Shown here piece after piece: positions 1-6,462 of a stretch of 7,498 bases of DNA; position 1 is the stretch's first letter, and each line of letters starts with the position of its first letter. The stretch covers positions 1 through 7,498 of the forward strand of contig JAQWAJ010000074.1 in NCBI GenBank assembly GCA_028707745.1, in the 5' to 3' direction. Under the pieces are notes generated by a model, which saw only the letters and a program-made list of their open reading frames with translations, made no database searches and was not told where the DNA came from. Position numbers and translations under genes: made by a program. Source of the DNA: Bacteroidales bacterium. Lineage in GTDB: Bacteria; Bacteroidota; Bacteroidia; Bacteroidales; UBA12481.

Positions 1-315
1 AAGCTCATGGCCAGCCATGGAGACCAGATTGTTGCTGCCAAATGGACCTCACACAAAGTCATGGCCTTTCTTGCCCGCCTGAATATCACGGGTATCGACC
101 GGCTGGGCATTCTCAACGATATCACGTTGATCATCTCTAAAGAACTGAATGTCAATATCCGTTCCATGAACCTGGATTCGCATGACGGAATATTTGAAGC
201 TAACTTCGATCTGTATGTTCATGATACAGAAGATATTAATAATCTTATCCTGAATCTGACCAAGATAAAGGGTATAGATAATGTGAAGCGGATGGAAAAA
301 ATTGAAGATTCATAA
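1..315 (+). CDS. RelA/SpoT-family (p)ppGpp synthetase/hydrolase, C-terminal fragment (5' end outside window)
   Basis: This is the 3' end of a long bifunctional Rel-type enzyme that makes and degrades the alarmone (p)ppGpp in the cytoplasm. The reading frame is open from the first base (AAG CTC ATG), so the ATG at 7 is internal and the start lies upstream of the window. About 104 residues are visible. The first part, with LMASHGDQIV and the AKW that follows, resembles the end of the zinc-finger/RIS region. The rest is an ACT domain opening with GIDRLGILNDIT and running through the alternating hydrophobic strands to the TAA at 313. The synthetase and hydrolase domains are not visible, so whether the enzyme is bifunctional cannot be judged here. 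Only three bases separate the stop from the fur ATG, so the two genes are almost certainly co-transcribed. The family is clear; choosing the symbol relA, spoT or rel would need the missing part. Confidence 0.9.
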   Translation, partial: KLMASHGDQIVAAKWTSHKVMAFLARLNITGIDRLGILNDITLIISKELNVNIRSMNLDSHDGIFEANFDLYVHDTEDINNLILNLTKIKGIDNVKRMEKIEDS

Positions 316-318
316 ATC

Positions 319-771
319 ATGAATTGCTCGAGTATCCAAGCGACTGTCAGAGCGATCTTTTCGGAGTACATTGAACGAAAAGGGCAACGAAAAACACCGG
401 AAAGATTTGCCATTCTCGACGAGGTATATGCCCAGGAGGGCCACTTCGATGTGGAAAGACTGTATATCCACATGAAGAATAACAACTACCGCGTGAGCAG
501 AGCCACCTTGTACAACACGATGGAATTGTTGCTCGATTGCGGTCTGGTGCTAAAACATCAGTTCGGTAAAAACATCGCCCAGTTTGAGAAGGCCCATTAC
601 TGCAAACAACACGACCACATAGTTTGCACGGTATGTGGAAAGGTCGAAGAGTACTGTGATCCCCGTATCCATGAAATTGAAAAGACGGTGGCCAGCATCA
701 TGAATTTTGAAATCAGCCACCACTCACTCTATTTTTACGGGGTTTGTAAATCTTGTCAAAAATCAAGGTAG
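319..771 (+). CDS. fur: Fur-family metal-dependent transcriptional regulator
   Basis: This is a 150-residue cytoplasmic DNA-binding regulator of the usual Fur length. An N-terminal winged helix (about residues 10-85) contains the recognition-helix stretch RVSRATLYNTMELL. A C-terminal dimerisation domain follows. Two CxxC pairs, C103/C106 and C143/C146, are placed as for the structural zinc site. H42, E90, H98, H100 and E111 align with the five-ligand regulatory site of E. coli Fur (H33, E81, H88, H90, E101). The other E. coli metal site is altered: its H87 is Q97 here, while D99 and H135 are kept. E111 sits where PerR proteins have the aspartate that supports peroxide sensing, which favours a Fur-like, peroxide-insensitive protein; this is inference from alignment by eye. 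The ATG at 319 gives a family-typical N-terminus and has no Shine-Dalgarno sequence. The gene sits between rel and purA. Zur or PerR are the alternatives. Confidence 0.88.
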   Translation: MNCSSIQATVRAIFSEYIERKGQRKTPERFAILDEVYAQEGHFDVERLYIHMKNNNYRVSRATLYNTMELLLDCGLVLKHQFGKNIAQFEKAHYCKQHDHIVCTVCGKVEEYCDPRIHEIEKTVASIMNFEISHHSLYFYGVCKSCQKSR

Positions 772-781
772 AATGCCTACT

Positions 782-814
782 TTTGCCGGTCTTTTATTCT
801 GCCAATTATATTTT
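782..814 (+). promoter_or_regulatory. Candidate Bacteroidetes-type promoter for purA
   Basis: In the 60-base gap between fur and purA, a TTTG (782-785) is followed after 21 bases by TATATTTT (807-814). The second box matches the Bacteroidetes -7 element TAnnTTTG at all fixed positions except the last base. The spacing falls within the range known for this phylum. Initiation some 7 bases downstream would give a leader of only about 10 bases before the purA ATG. It is a match by eye in AT-rich sequence, and purA could also be read from upstream with rel and fur. Confidence 0.4.
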
Positions 815-831
815 CTAAAAACAGATTAATC

Positions 832-2097
832 ATGAAAGTGGATGTTCTTCTCGGTATGCAATGGGGAGATGAGGGCAAGGGAAAACTGGTTGATGCTCTC
901 ACCAGGGAATACGATGTGATTGCCAGGTTTCAGGGTGGACCGAATGCCGGTCACACTTTAGAGTTCAACCATCAGAAGCATGTACTGCATACCATTCCGA
1001 GCGGGATATTTCATTCCGATAAACTCAACCTGATCGGCAACGGTCTGGTCATCGATCCGGTGATTTTCAAAGCAGAAGTCGAACGCCTCTCCGGCTTTGG
1101 AATGGATATCCGGAAGAATCTGTTTATCTCAAAGAAATCGCATCTGATCCTACCGACGCACCGCCTGCTGGATGCTGCTTCAGAAGCCAGCAAAGGGACC
1201 TTAAAGATCGGATCCACCCTGAAAGGTATCGGTCCTGCCTATACCGATAAAGTCAGTCGCGAAGGACTTCGCATCGGGGATATTCTCGACAGTGAATTCC
1301 TGTCGAAATATCAGGCGCTGAGAGATCAGCACCTCCGGAAGATCAGTCAGTTCAATTTCCCGTTTGATTTGAAAAAAGCGGAAGTGGAATGGTTAGCTGC
1401 CATTGAATTTCTTCGCACCTTCCAGTTTGTGAACGGCGAATACCTGATTAACGAATGGTTGGAATCGGGTCGCCGGATACTGGCCGAAGGTGCCCAGGGG
1501 AGCATGCTCGATGTGGATTTCGGCAGCTATCCTTTTGTAACCTCCTCCAATACGGTTTGTGCAGGAGCCTGCACGGGTCTGGGTGTTGCTCCGGGTCGTA
1601 TCGGCAATGTCATCGGCATTTTCAAAGCCTATTGCACCCGGGTAGGCAGTGGTCCTTTCCCGACCGAACTGTTTGACGAAACCGGCGATCTGCTTCGTAA
1701 ATCCGGGGCTGAATTTGGTTCCACTACCGGTCGCCCCAGAAGATGCGGCTGGCTCGACCTGGTTGCCCTCCGTTATACCGTTATGCTCAGCGGCGTGACC
1801 AGCCTGATCATGACCAAAGCCGATGTGCTCAGTGGTTTCGAAACCCTGCGCGTTGCCACCGCCTATAAGATCGGCGGTAAAATCACCACCGAAATGCCGT
1901 TTGATACCGAAGCACCGGTTGAGCCGATCTATACCGAACTCCCCGGCTGGAAAGAAGACATCAGCAAACTGCGGAACAAAGAAAATCTGCCGGTTAATCT
2001 CAACGGCTACATCCTTTTCATTGAAAAATATCTGGGCGTACCCATTTCGATCGTATCCGTAAGCCCTGACCGCGAAGCCACCATTCACCTTAAATAA
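832..2097 (+). CDS. purA: Adenylosuccinate synthase
   Basis: This enzyme joins IMP and aspartate with GTP to form adenylosuccinate, the first committed step from IMP to AMP, in the cytoplasm. The 421-residue length is standard for bacterial PurA. Signature motifs are all present in order: the GTP loop WGDEGKGK with catalytic D13 (residues 11-18), GPNAGHT with catalytic H41 (36-42), KGIGPAYTDK (131-140), the AEGAQG segment (218-223), YPFVTSSNT (233-241), the substrate loop STTGRPRRCGW (297-307) and the guanine-recognition stretch TKADVLSG (328-335). Most family members read TKLDVL at the last site; A330 is a conservative change. The ATG at 832 puts the P-loop at the usual distance, and no Shine-Dalgarno sequence precedes it. 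It lies 60 bases after fur on the same strand, converges with pepD, and is followed directly by a heptad array and a terminator. Nothing suggests loss of function. Confidence 0.97.
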   Translation: MKVDVLLGMQWGDEGKGKLVDALTREYDVIARFQGGPNAGHTLEFNHQKHVLHTIPSGIFHSDKLNLIGNGLVIDPVIFKAEVERLSGFGMDIRKNLFISKKSHLILPTHRLLDAASEASKGTLKIGSTLKGIGPAYTDKVSREGLRIGDILDSEFLSKYQALRDQHLRKISQFNFPFDLKKAEVEWLAAIEFLRTFQFVNGEYLINEWLESGRRILAEGAQGSMLDVDFGSYPFVTSSNTVCAGACTGLGVAPGRIGNVIGIFKAYCTRVGSGPFPTELFDETGDLLRKSGAEFGSTTGRPRRCGWLDLVALRYTVMLSGVTSLIMTKADVLSGFETLRVATAYKIGGKITTEMPFDTEAPVEPIYTELPGWKEDISKLRNKENLPVNLNGYILFIEKYLGVPISIVSVSPDREATIHLK

Positions 2098-2127
2098 GGC
2101 AGAGGGCAGAGGGCAAAGGGCAAAAAT
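2097..2127 (+). repeat. GGGCARA heptad array abutting the purA stop codon
   Basis: Four consecutive seven-base units follow the pattern RGGCARA and end in AAT. The last A of the purA TAA serves as the first base of unit one. Unit starts are 2097, 2104, 2111 and 2118. The array is purine-rich on the purA sense strand. A nearly identical copy in the opposite orientation follows pepD at 2239-2269 (28 of 31 positions match by my count). Confidence 0.9.
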
Positions 2128-2142
2128 CAGTTAAGTAACAAG

Positions 2143-2181
2143 AAAAAAGGCTGAAGGTGGATTTCCACTTCAGCCTTTTTT
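2143..2181. terminator. Bidirectional intrinsic terminator shared by purA and pepD
   Basis: Bases 2143-2156 pair perfectly with 2168-2181 (six A-T pairs, then GGCTGAAG with CTTCAGCC). After a single-base bulge (G2157), 2158-2160 pair with 2165-2167, closing a four-base loop (ATTT). The stem begins with A6 and ends with T6, so transcripts from either strand end in a hairpin plus a U-run. It lies between two convergent genes, as expected for a shared terminator. In the rest of the 172-base gap, 2128-2142 and 2182-2238 are AT-rich and hold nothing I recognise. Confidence 0.9.
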
Positions 2182-2238
2182 GTCACGGATTTCAAGCTTT
2201 ATACCAGACTTATACTTATTCCTTAATTCCTGGCACTA

Positions 2239-2269
2239 ATTTTTGCCCTCCGCCCTCTGCCCTTTGCCT
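2239..2269 (-). repeat. GGGCRRA heptad array abutting the pepD stop codon
   Basis: On the minus strand, four seven-base units start right after the pepD TAA (2272-2270) and end in AAT, exactly as after purA. Units occupy 2269-2263, 2262-2256, 2255-2249 and 2248-2242. Compared with the purA copy, one base differs in the first unit and two in the third. It forms the right arm of a large inverted repeat centred near the terminator. Confidence 0.9.
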
Positions 2270-3730
2270 TTATTTCACCGGCGCTTTTTCCAGAATGGCC
2301 GTGATGAATGTCCAGAATTTCTGAACCGATTCAATGTTCACTTTTTCATCCGGGGAGTGCGGGAATTTAATGGTCGGCCCCACTGAAAGCATATCCCAGT
2401 TTGTATATACGCCACCGAGAATACCACATTCCAGGCCGGCATGTATAGCCTTGATATCAGGCACTTTACCGAATAAATTCAGATACACTTCGCGGGCTTC
2501 TTTCAGAATTTGTGAATCCATATTAGATTTCCATCCCGGATATTCTCCGTCGAACATGATATCAGCACCAGCCATCGAAAACACACAGGTAAACATGTTT
2601 TTCAGATCTTCACGGGCCGAATCCACCGAACTCCGCAGGAGGCATTTGATGAACACCAGTTTCTCTTCAGATTTTACAATTGCCAGGTTGGTCGATGTTT
2701 CAACCAGACCGATCATATCGGTACTCATCCTGATCACTCCATTCGGGCAACTGTAAACAGCTTTGATCAATTTCGATGCCGAGTCCATGTCCAGCACTGA
2801 AGCCGGTTTGTCGGTATTCTGTACGGCGATGGTCACCCCCGGATCAGCTGATGAGAACTCGTTCTGAAGGATTTTTGCAAATGCGGCAGCGCTGGCTTTC
2901 ACATTGGCAATATCCTGAACTTTTACCACGATAACGGCAATAGCTTCGCGGGGAATGGCATTCCTCAAATTGCCACCGTCAATTTCAGCTATCCTGACGC
3001 CATACTGATGAGTAAGCTCATACAGCAAACGGAACATGATCTTATTGGAATTCCCTCTTTCGAGCGGGATATCCACGCCAGAGTGTCCGCCTTTCAGTCC
3101 CGATATGGTAATTTTCAAAGCCTGATCTCCTGCGGGAACTGGTTCCCGTTCGATCGGCAAAGTAATGTTGGCATTGGTACCTCCGGCACATCCCACATAA
3201 ACTTCCCCTTCCTCTTCAGAATCGAGGTTAATGAAGATATCTCCCTTGAGCATACCGGCTTTCAGATTAACTGCGCCAGTCATACCGGTCTCTTCATCAA
3301 TCGTCATCAAGGCTTCAATCGGTCCGTGTTTCAGGTTTTTTGCAGCCAGGATCGCCATCGTTGTAGCCACACCGATGCCATTATCGGCGCCCAGCGTAGT
3401 TCCGGTAGCTTTTACCCAGTCACCGTCGATCCTTGGTCGAATCGGATCTTTTTCAAAGTCATGCGGAGTATCCGAATTTGCCTGAGGCACCATATCCAGG
3501 TGGCCTTGCAGAATGATCCCCTTACGGTTTTCCATTCCCGGAGTGGCCGGTTTCCGGATAATCACATTTCCAACTTCATCGACAAGAGTTTCCAAGCCAA
3601 GATCTTCACCGAACTTTTTGGCATAAGCCACAGCAGCAGCTTCTTTGGTAGATGGTCTCGGAATTTGGGTCAGGTCGTAAAAGTACTTCCAGACCGCCTG
3701 CGGTTGCAGGGTTTTTATTTCATCTGACAT
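2270..3730 (-). CDS. pepD: Xaa-His dipeptidase (aminoacyl-histidine dipeptidase, peptidase family M20C)
   Basis: This is a cytosolic two-metal dipeptidase that cleaves Xaa-His and related dipeptides. From the ATG at 3730 it has 486 residues, essentially the same length as E. coli PepD (485). Metal and catalytic residues are all in place: H77 and D79 in QGHLDMVP, D116 in LGADNGIG, catalytic E146 with E147 in DEETGMTG, D170 in NLDSEEEGE, and H458 in the C-terminal FPHSPDE. The frame stays open upstream to a GTG at 3784, but that stretch is the heptad array and gives a basic, unrelated leader, so the ATG beginning MSDEIKTLQP is preferred. Ten A residues sit just before the start in place of a Shine-Dalgarno sequence. 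It lies 79 bases downstream of the MFS transporter gene on the same strand and probably shares its transcript. Broad dipeptide specificity is possible; the family assignment is firm. Confidence 0.95.
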   Translation of the reverse strand: MSDEIKTLQPQAVWKYFYDLTQIPRPSTKEAAAVAYAKKFGEDLGLETLVDEVGNVIIRKPATPGMENRKGIILQGHLDMVPQANSDTPHDFEKDPIRPRIDGDWVKATGTTLGADNGIGVATTMAILAAKNLKHGPIEALMTIDEETGMTGAVNLKAGMLKGDIFINLDSEEEGEVYVGCAGGTNANITLPIEREPVPAGDQALKITISGLKGGHSGVDIPLERGNSNKIMFRLLYELTHQYGVRIAEIDGGNLRNAIPREAIAVIVVKVQDIANVKASAAAFAKILQNEFSSADPGVTIAVQNTDKPASVLDMDSASKLIKAVYSCPNGVIRMSTDMIGLVETSTNLAIVKSEEKLVFIKCLLRSSVDSAREDLKNMFTCVFSMAGADIMFDGEYPGWKSNMDSQILKEAREVYLNLFGKVPDIKAIHAGLECGILGGVYTNWDMLSVGPTIKFPHSPDEKVNIESVQKFWTFITAILEKAPVK

Positions 3731-3734
3731 ATTG

Positions 3735-3744
3735 TTTTTTTTTT
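3735..3744 (-). promoter_or_regulatory. A10 tract just upstream of the pepD start
   Basis: A run of ten T on the plus strand is A10 in the pepD mRNA, lying 5 to 14 bases before the ATG. A-rich leaders commonly aid ribosome binding in Bacteroidetes, which rarely use Shine-Dalgarno pairing. It directly follows the heptad hairpin. A homopolymer of this length could also vary in length by slippage; that is speculation. Confidence 0.45.
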
Positions 3745-3772
3745 CGTTACGCGTAACGCGTGACGCGTAACG
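3745..3772 (-). other. Hairpin in the pepD leader formed by heptad units
   Basis: Bases 3745-3754 and 3763-3772 are perfect reverse complements, giving a 10-bp GC-rich stem with an 8-base loop. A shorter alternative is the 14-base perfect palindrome at 3745-3758. In the minus-strand transcript the hairpin sits 14 bases before the pepD ATG and is followed by A10, not U-run sequence, so it is not an intrinsic terminator for that direction. It may affect pepD translation or stabilise mRNA ends. Confidence 0.6.
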
Positions 3773-3809
3773 ATCACCCGTCACTCATCACTCGTAACTC
3801 GTAACTCGT
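3745..3809 (-). repeat. CGTNACK heptad array between the MFS gene and pepD, abutting the MFS stop codon
   Basis: Read on the plus strand, four units of CGTNACG fill 3745-3772, a six-base unit ATCACC fills 3773-3778, four units of CRTNACT fill 3779-3806, and a partial CGT (3807-3809) touches the TTA that is the MFS stop on the minus strand. That is about nine units, with one unit short by a base. On the coding strand the array starts immediately after the TAA. Units drift gradually along the array (GAGT-type next to the MFS gene, GCGT-type next to pepD). Three ACGCGT hexamers recur at seven-base intervals (3749, 3756, 3763). Confidence 0.9.
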
Positions 3810-5210
3810 TTATTGTTTAATATTCGGCAGTTCCAGTCCGTATCCTTTCTTCTTGTCTTCCGCTTTCAGCAGCATTGCAAAGACAATGGCCAGAATACCG
3901 AGCGACATGAAGATGAGCATGGGGATCGTATAATTATAGGTATGTACCGAGATGCCGTTTTTCATGACCTCTCCGGTGATGCACCATTTGTCGAGTACCC
4001 AGCCGATCAGTGCGGGAACACCCATCAAACCCCAGTTCTGAACCCAGAAAATCATGGAATAAGCTGTACCCAGTTGTTTTTCAGGGATAATTTTCGGAAC
4101 TGAAGGCCACATGGCTGAAGGCACCAGCGAGAATCCGATTCCCAGCAAAATGACTAAGAGAATGGCAACCGGAACCTGGTTCAGGAAAGGAATGGAGAAC
4201 ATCGCATGGACGAAAATCAAAATACCTGCTCCGATCAGCATAATGGAAGCTCCCTTGCCCTTGCGATCATAAAGGTTACCGAAAAATGGCGTCAGAATGA
4301 TAGTTCCGAAAGGCAGCAACATCGGAATGGCTCCGGCAAATTTCTCGGCTACACCGAACTTGTTCACCATCAGATCCTGCGCATATTTCAGGAACGGGAA
4401 AACTGCCGAGTAGAACAGCACGCAAAGGATGGCAATGTACCACCAGCCTTTGTTGGTGAATATCTTCCAGATATCAGACATTTTAAACGATTCTTCCGCA
4501 TCGACTATCGCATTGGCTTTGTCGTATGCAGCCTGTTCAGCATCGAGCTTCTTATCCATGAAAGTATAGATAAAGAAGGAAATTAAACCGATACAAAGCA
4601 TGATCAGGCAAACCAGAACCGGCGCAGACACTTTATCAAAGGCCCGTGCAAGCGGAAGCGATGTGCCTAGCGCGAGACCCGTGCCCAGACGTGCTGTCGC
4701 CATTTCCAGACCCATGGCAAGAGCCATTTCCTTGCCTTTAAACCATTTTACAATGATTTTCGATACGGTAATACCGGCAACCTCAACTCCCACACCGAAT
4801 ATGGCATATCCCAGTCCGGCCATAACTACCTGAGCCTTCATATCGAACCAGAGGATGTGCCAGGTATGCCCTACGATCCAGGGAGCAGTTGTTGTTATTG
4901 CCCAATATTTGATCAACGCTCCGGCAACCATAATGATTGTTGCCATCCGGCCCGTAAAACGCACCCCCATCTTATCGAGAATAATACCACCGATAATCAG
5001 GAAAAACAAAAATACGTTAAACCAACCGTAAGCACTGGTAAAGAATCCATAATCCGAACTGCTCCACTTAAGCTGCTCTTCAAGCATCCCTTTTAATGGT
5101 GCCATTACATCGGTCAGATAGTAACCGCACAGCATGGTAAATGCCACAATGCCAAGAGCAACCCAACGGGCTGTTTTGGAATCTCTTAATGTTTTTCTCA
5201 GTTGTTCCAT
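3810..5210 (-). CDS. MFSD1-like major facilitator superfamily transporter, probable dipeptide carrier
   Basis: This is a 466-residue inner-membrane protein with about twelve hydrophobic segments (first at about 15-35, last at about 428-448) and a charged central loop (about 218-250). Motif A appears in both halves: GGIILDKMGVR (74-84) and GNLYDRKGKG (311-320). Several segments match my recollection of animal MFSD1, a lysosomal dipeptide carrier: GVGVE (139-143), WFKGKE (156-161), MATARLG (170-176) and PEKQLGTAY followed by QNWGL (376-395). E143 and R174 are 31 residues apart, as are the dipeptide-contacting E150 and R181 that I recall for human MFSD1. This makes dipeptide transport a reasoned inference, strengthened by the pepD dipeptidase directly downstream. 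The ATG at 5210 lies 43 bases after the DUF4831 stop with no Shine-Dalgarno sequence. A weak TACTTTTA box at 5243-5236 in that gap lacks a convincing upstream partner. MFS membership is certain; the substrate is not. Confidence 0.88.
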   Translation of the reverse strand: MEQLRKTLRDSKTARWVALGIVAFTMLCGYYLTDVMAPLKGMLEEQLKWSSSDYGFFTSAYGWFNVFLFFLIIGGIILDKMGVRFTGRMATIIMVAGALIKYWAITTTAPWIVGHTWHILWFDMKAQVVMAGLGYAIFGVGVEVAGITVSKIIVKWFKGKEMALAMGLEMATARLGTGLALGTSLPLARAFDKVSAPVLVCLIMLCIGLISFFIYTFMDKKLDAEQAAYDKANAIVDAEESFKMSDIWKIFTNKGWWYIAILCVLFYSAVFPFLKYAQDLMVNKFGVAEKFAGAIPMLLPFGTIILTPFFGNLYDRKGKGASIMLIGAGILIFVHAMFSIPFLNQVPVAILLVILLGIGFSLVPSAMWPSVPKIIPEKQLGTAYSMIFWVQNWGLMGVPALIGWVLDKWCITGEVMKNGISVHTYNYTIPMLIFMSLGILAIVFAMLLKAEDKKKGYGLELPNIKQ

Positions 5211-5253
5211 GAAAAGTTGAATTGATTTGAATCGTTAAAAGTATAAAAAATGA

Positions 5254-6462
5254 TCACCTGCGAAATATGTTCTTAATCGATCCGTAAGCCGGATAAAACT
5301 CGACAGCGGTGGACTGATCGGTCAAAAGTCTGGCAGGGACAAAATCGACCCTTCCGTATTGGGCAATCAGAATATCACAGGAAAAAACATTGTCCTTTCC
5401 TTTGATTACCTCAACTCTGATTTTTTCAGGAATTCTGAATGCCAGTCCCTGAACCTTGGCCGATTTGCCGTCATCCGCCCACTTGATTTGATCCATCGGG
5501 TTAGTATCGGTACGGGAAAGCTGCAGCATCACGGGGTCTGACCCTCCGGTTTCGGCAGCTTCAACGCCTTTCTTACGCGAAAAGGCAAACAGGGTGAATG
5601 TTTCGGTGAGTCCCTGTCCGTTTGGTGCATAAGTAAAGGTCATTGTCTCTCTTTCCGTCTGGGTTCTGCCTGCAAAAAGTGAAACATATCCCTCTTCCAT
5701 TACAGCAAGTTCCTTTACAATGACATCGAGCGAGGTACCTTCGGGCAAACGGCTGCCATCGTTTTCAACATAAGCGTATTCCCCGTTCAGCAGCTTAAAT
5801 CTGCCCTCCCGGAGTTTCATCAGCACATCGGCAGCTTCGTTGGCCTGATTGAGCAGTGATTTCTGATTTTCTTCCTTGCGGATCACCGGGATTTTCAGAA
5901 ATGACGTGTCGGTTCTGACCAGCCTGAACACCGTATCCGGAATAGGTTCCGTGTTTTTCCTCAGCGTCAGATCGGTATACTGCGGAAAGTCGAAAGCGCG
6001 CTCCGAAAGATGCTGCCGGGCTTCCTGGCTGACATAGACTTCGGGATTTACCGGAAGATTGATGCCCCGGATCAGGCCGTCGGCTGTCAAACTCACCCTG
6101 GAACCGAAAGGATTTCCATCGGTCTCGATCCGGTACATCTGCTGGGGATCTTTCTCGGGATGGGTGTTCACCTTAACTTCAACGATCGAATAATCAACAG
6201 ACTCGCGCGTAGGAACACTGGAAAGACCCAGAAAGCGTTCGGCATAAGCAGCAAATGGACCCGGTTTGGTGATTTTTTTATCAACAACAACCTCGATATC
6301 CAAAACCGTACGGGGCAAGGAATAATACATGGCATAATCGTTGACGTTCATTCCCGATTCTACCTTTACCACCCGGGTTTTTGAAGCCATTTCAGTTTGC
6401 AGGGCACATCCGGCACCGAAAAGTATAACTAACAGAATAACAGTTAATTTCAGATTTTTCAT
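5254..6462 (-). CDS. DUF4831 family protein, probable lipoprotein of unknown function
   Basis: A 402-residue protein with an N-terminal export signal (positive MKNLK, then a hydrophobic stretch) ending in GAGC with C19, which could be a lipidated cysteine. The lipobox is imperfect because glycine occupies the -3 position where a larger aliphatic residue is usual. No acidic or LES-like surface-export motif follows the cysteine. The body resembles the Bacteroidetes DUF4831 family: YYSLPRTVLDIEV near residue 47, GPFAAYAERFLGLSSV near 68-83, and a following segment with SLTADGLIRGIN. The remainder is predicted to be soluble with no further membrane segments. The start ATG overlaps the TGA of the upstream nnr gene as ATGA, implying translational coupling. 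It is followed by the MFS gene on the same strand. No biochemical role is known to me; an envelope location is inferred from the signal alone. Confidence 0.8.
   Translation of the reverse strand: MKNLKLTVILLVILFGAGCALQTEMASKTRVVKVESGMNVNDYAMYYSLPRTVLDIEVVVDKKITKPGPFAAYAERFLGLSSVPTRESVDYSIVEVKVNTHPEKDPQQMYRIETDGNPFGSRVSLTADGLIRGINLPVNPEVYVSQEARQHLSERAFDFPQYTDLTLRKNTEPIPDTVFRLVRTDTSFLKIPVIRKEENQKSLLNQANEAADVLMKLREGRFKLLNGEYAYVENDGSRLPEGTSLDVIVKELAVMEEGYVSLFAGRTQTERETMTFTYAPNGQGLTETFTLFAFSRKKGVEAAETGGSDPVMLQLSRTDTNPMDQIKWADDGKSAKVQGLAFRIPEKIRVEVIKGKDNVFSCDILIAQYGRVDFVPARLLTDQSTAVEFYPAYGSIKNIFRR

Noticed and set aside
765..785. Possible terminator after fur (GTAG/CTAC followed by TTTTG)
   Set aside because: The stem is only about four pairs with a five-base loop and a short T-run, too weak to support, and the T-run overlaps the candidate purA promoter.
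1393..2088. A 231-codon open frame on the minus strand opposite purA
   Set aside because: It lies entirely antisense to a certain purA gene, shows no recognisable family motif, and its openness follows from the codon usage of the sense gene.
2097..2269. Heptad arrays as a CRISPR-like or insertion-element structure
   Set aside because: Units are seven bases with no spacers, no transposase and no target-site duplications are present, and the units run in direct tandem.
3008..3727. A 239-codon open frame on the plus strand opposite pepD
   Set aside because: It is fully antisense to pepD, which carries all its catalytic residues, and the translated product has no recognisable domain.
3731..3784. 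A longer pepD reading frame starting at a GTG at 3784
   Set aside because: The extra 18 codons are read through the heptad array and A-tract. The ATG at 3730 gives the family-typical N-terminus and length.
5236..5265. Promoter for the MFS gene (TACTTTTA with an upstream TTTC)
   Set aside because: The -7-like box misses the final G and the upstream box is not TTTG. In AT-rich sequence this is not distinguishable from chance, and readthrough from DUF4831 explains expression.
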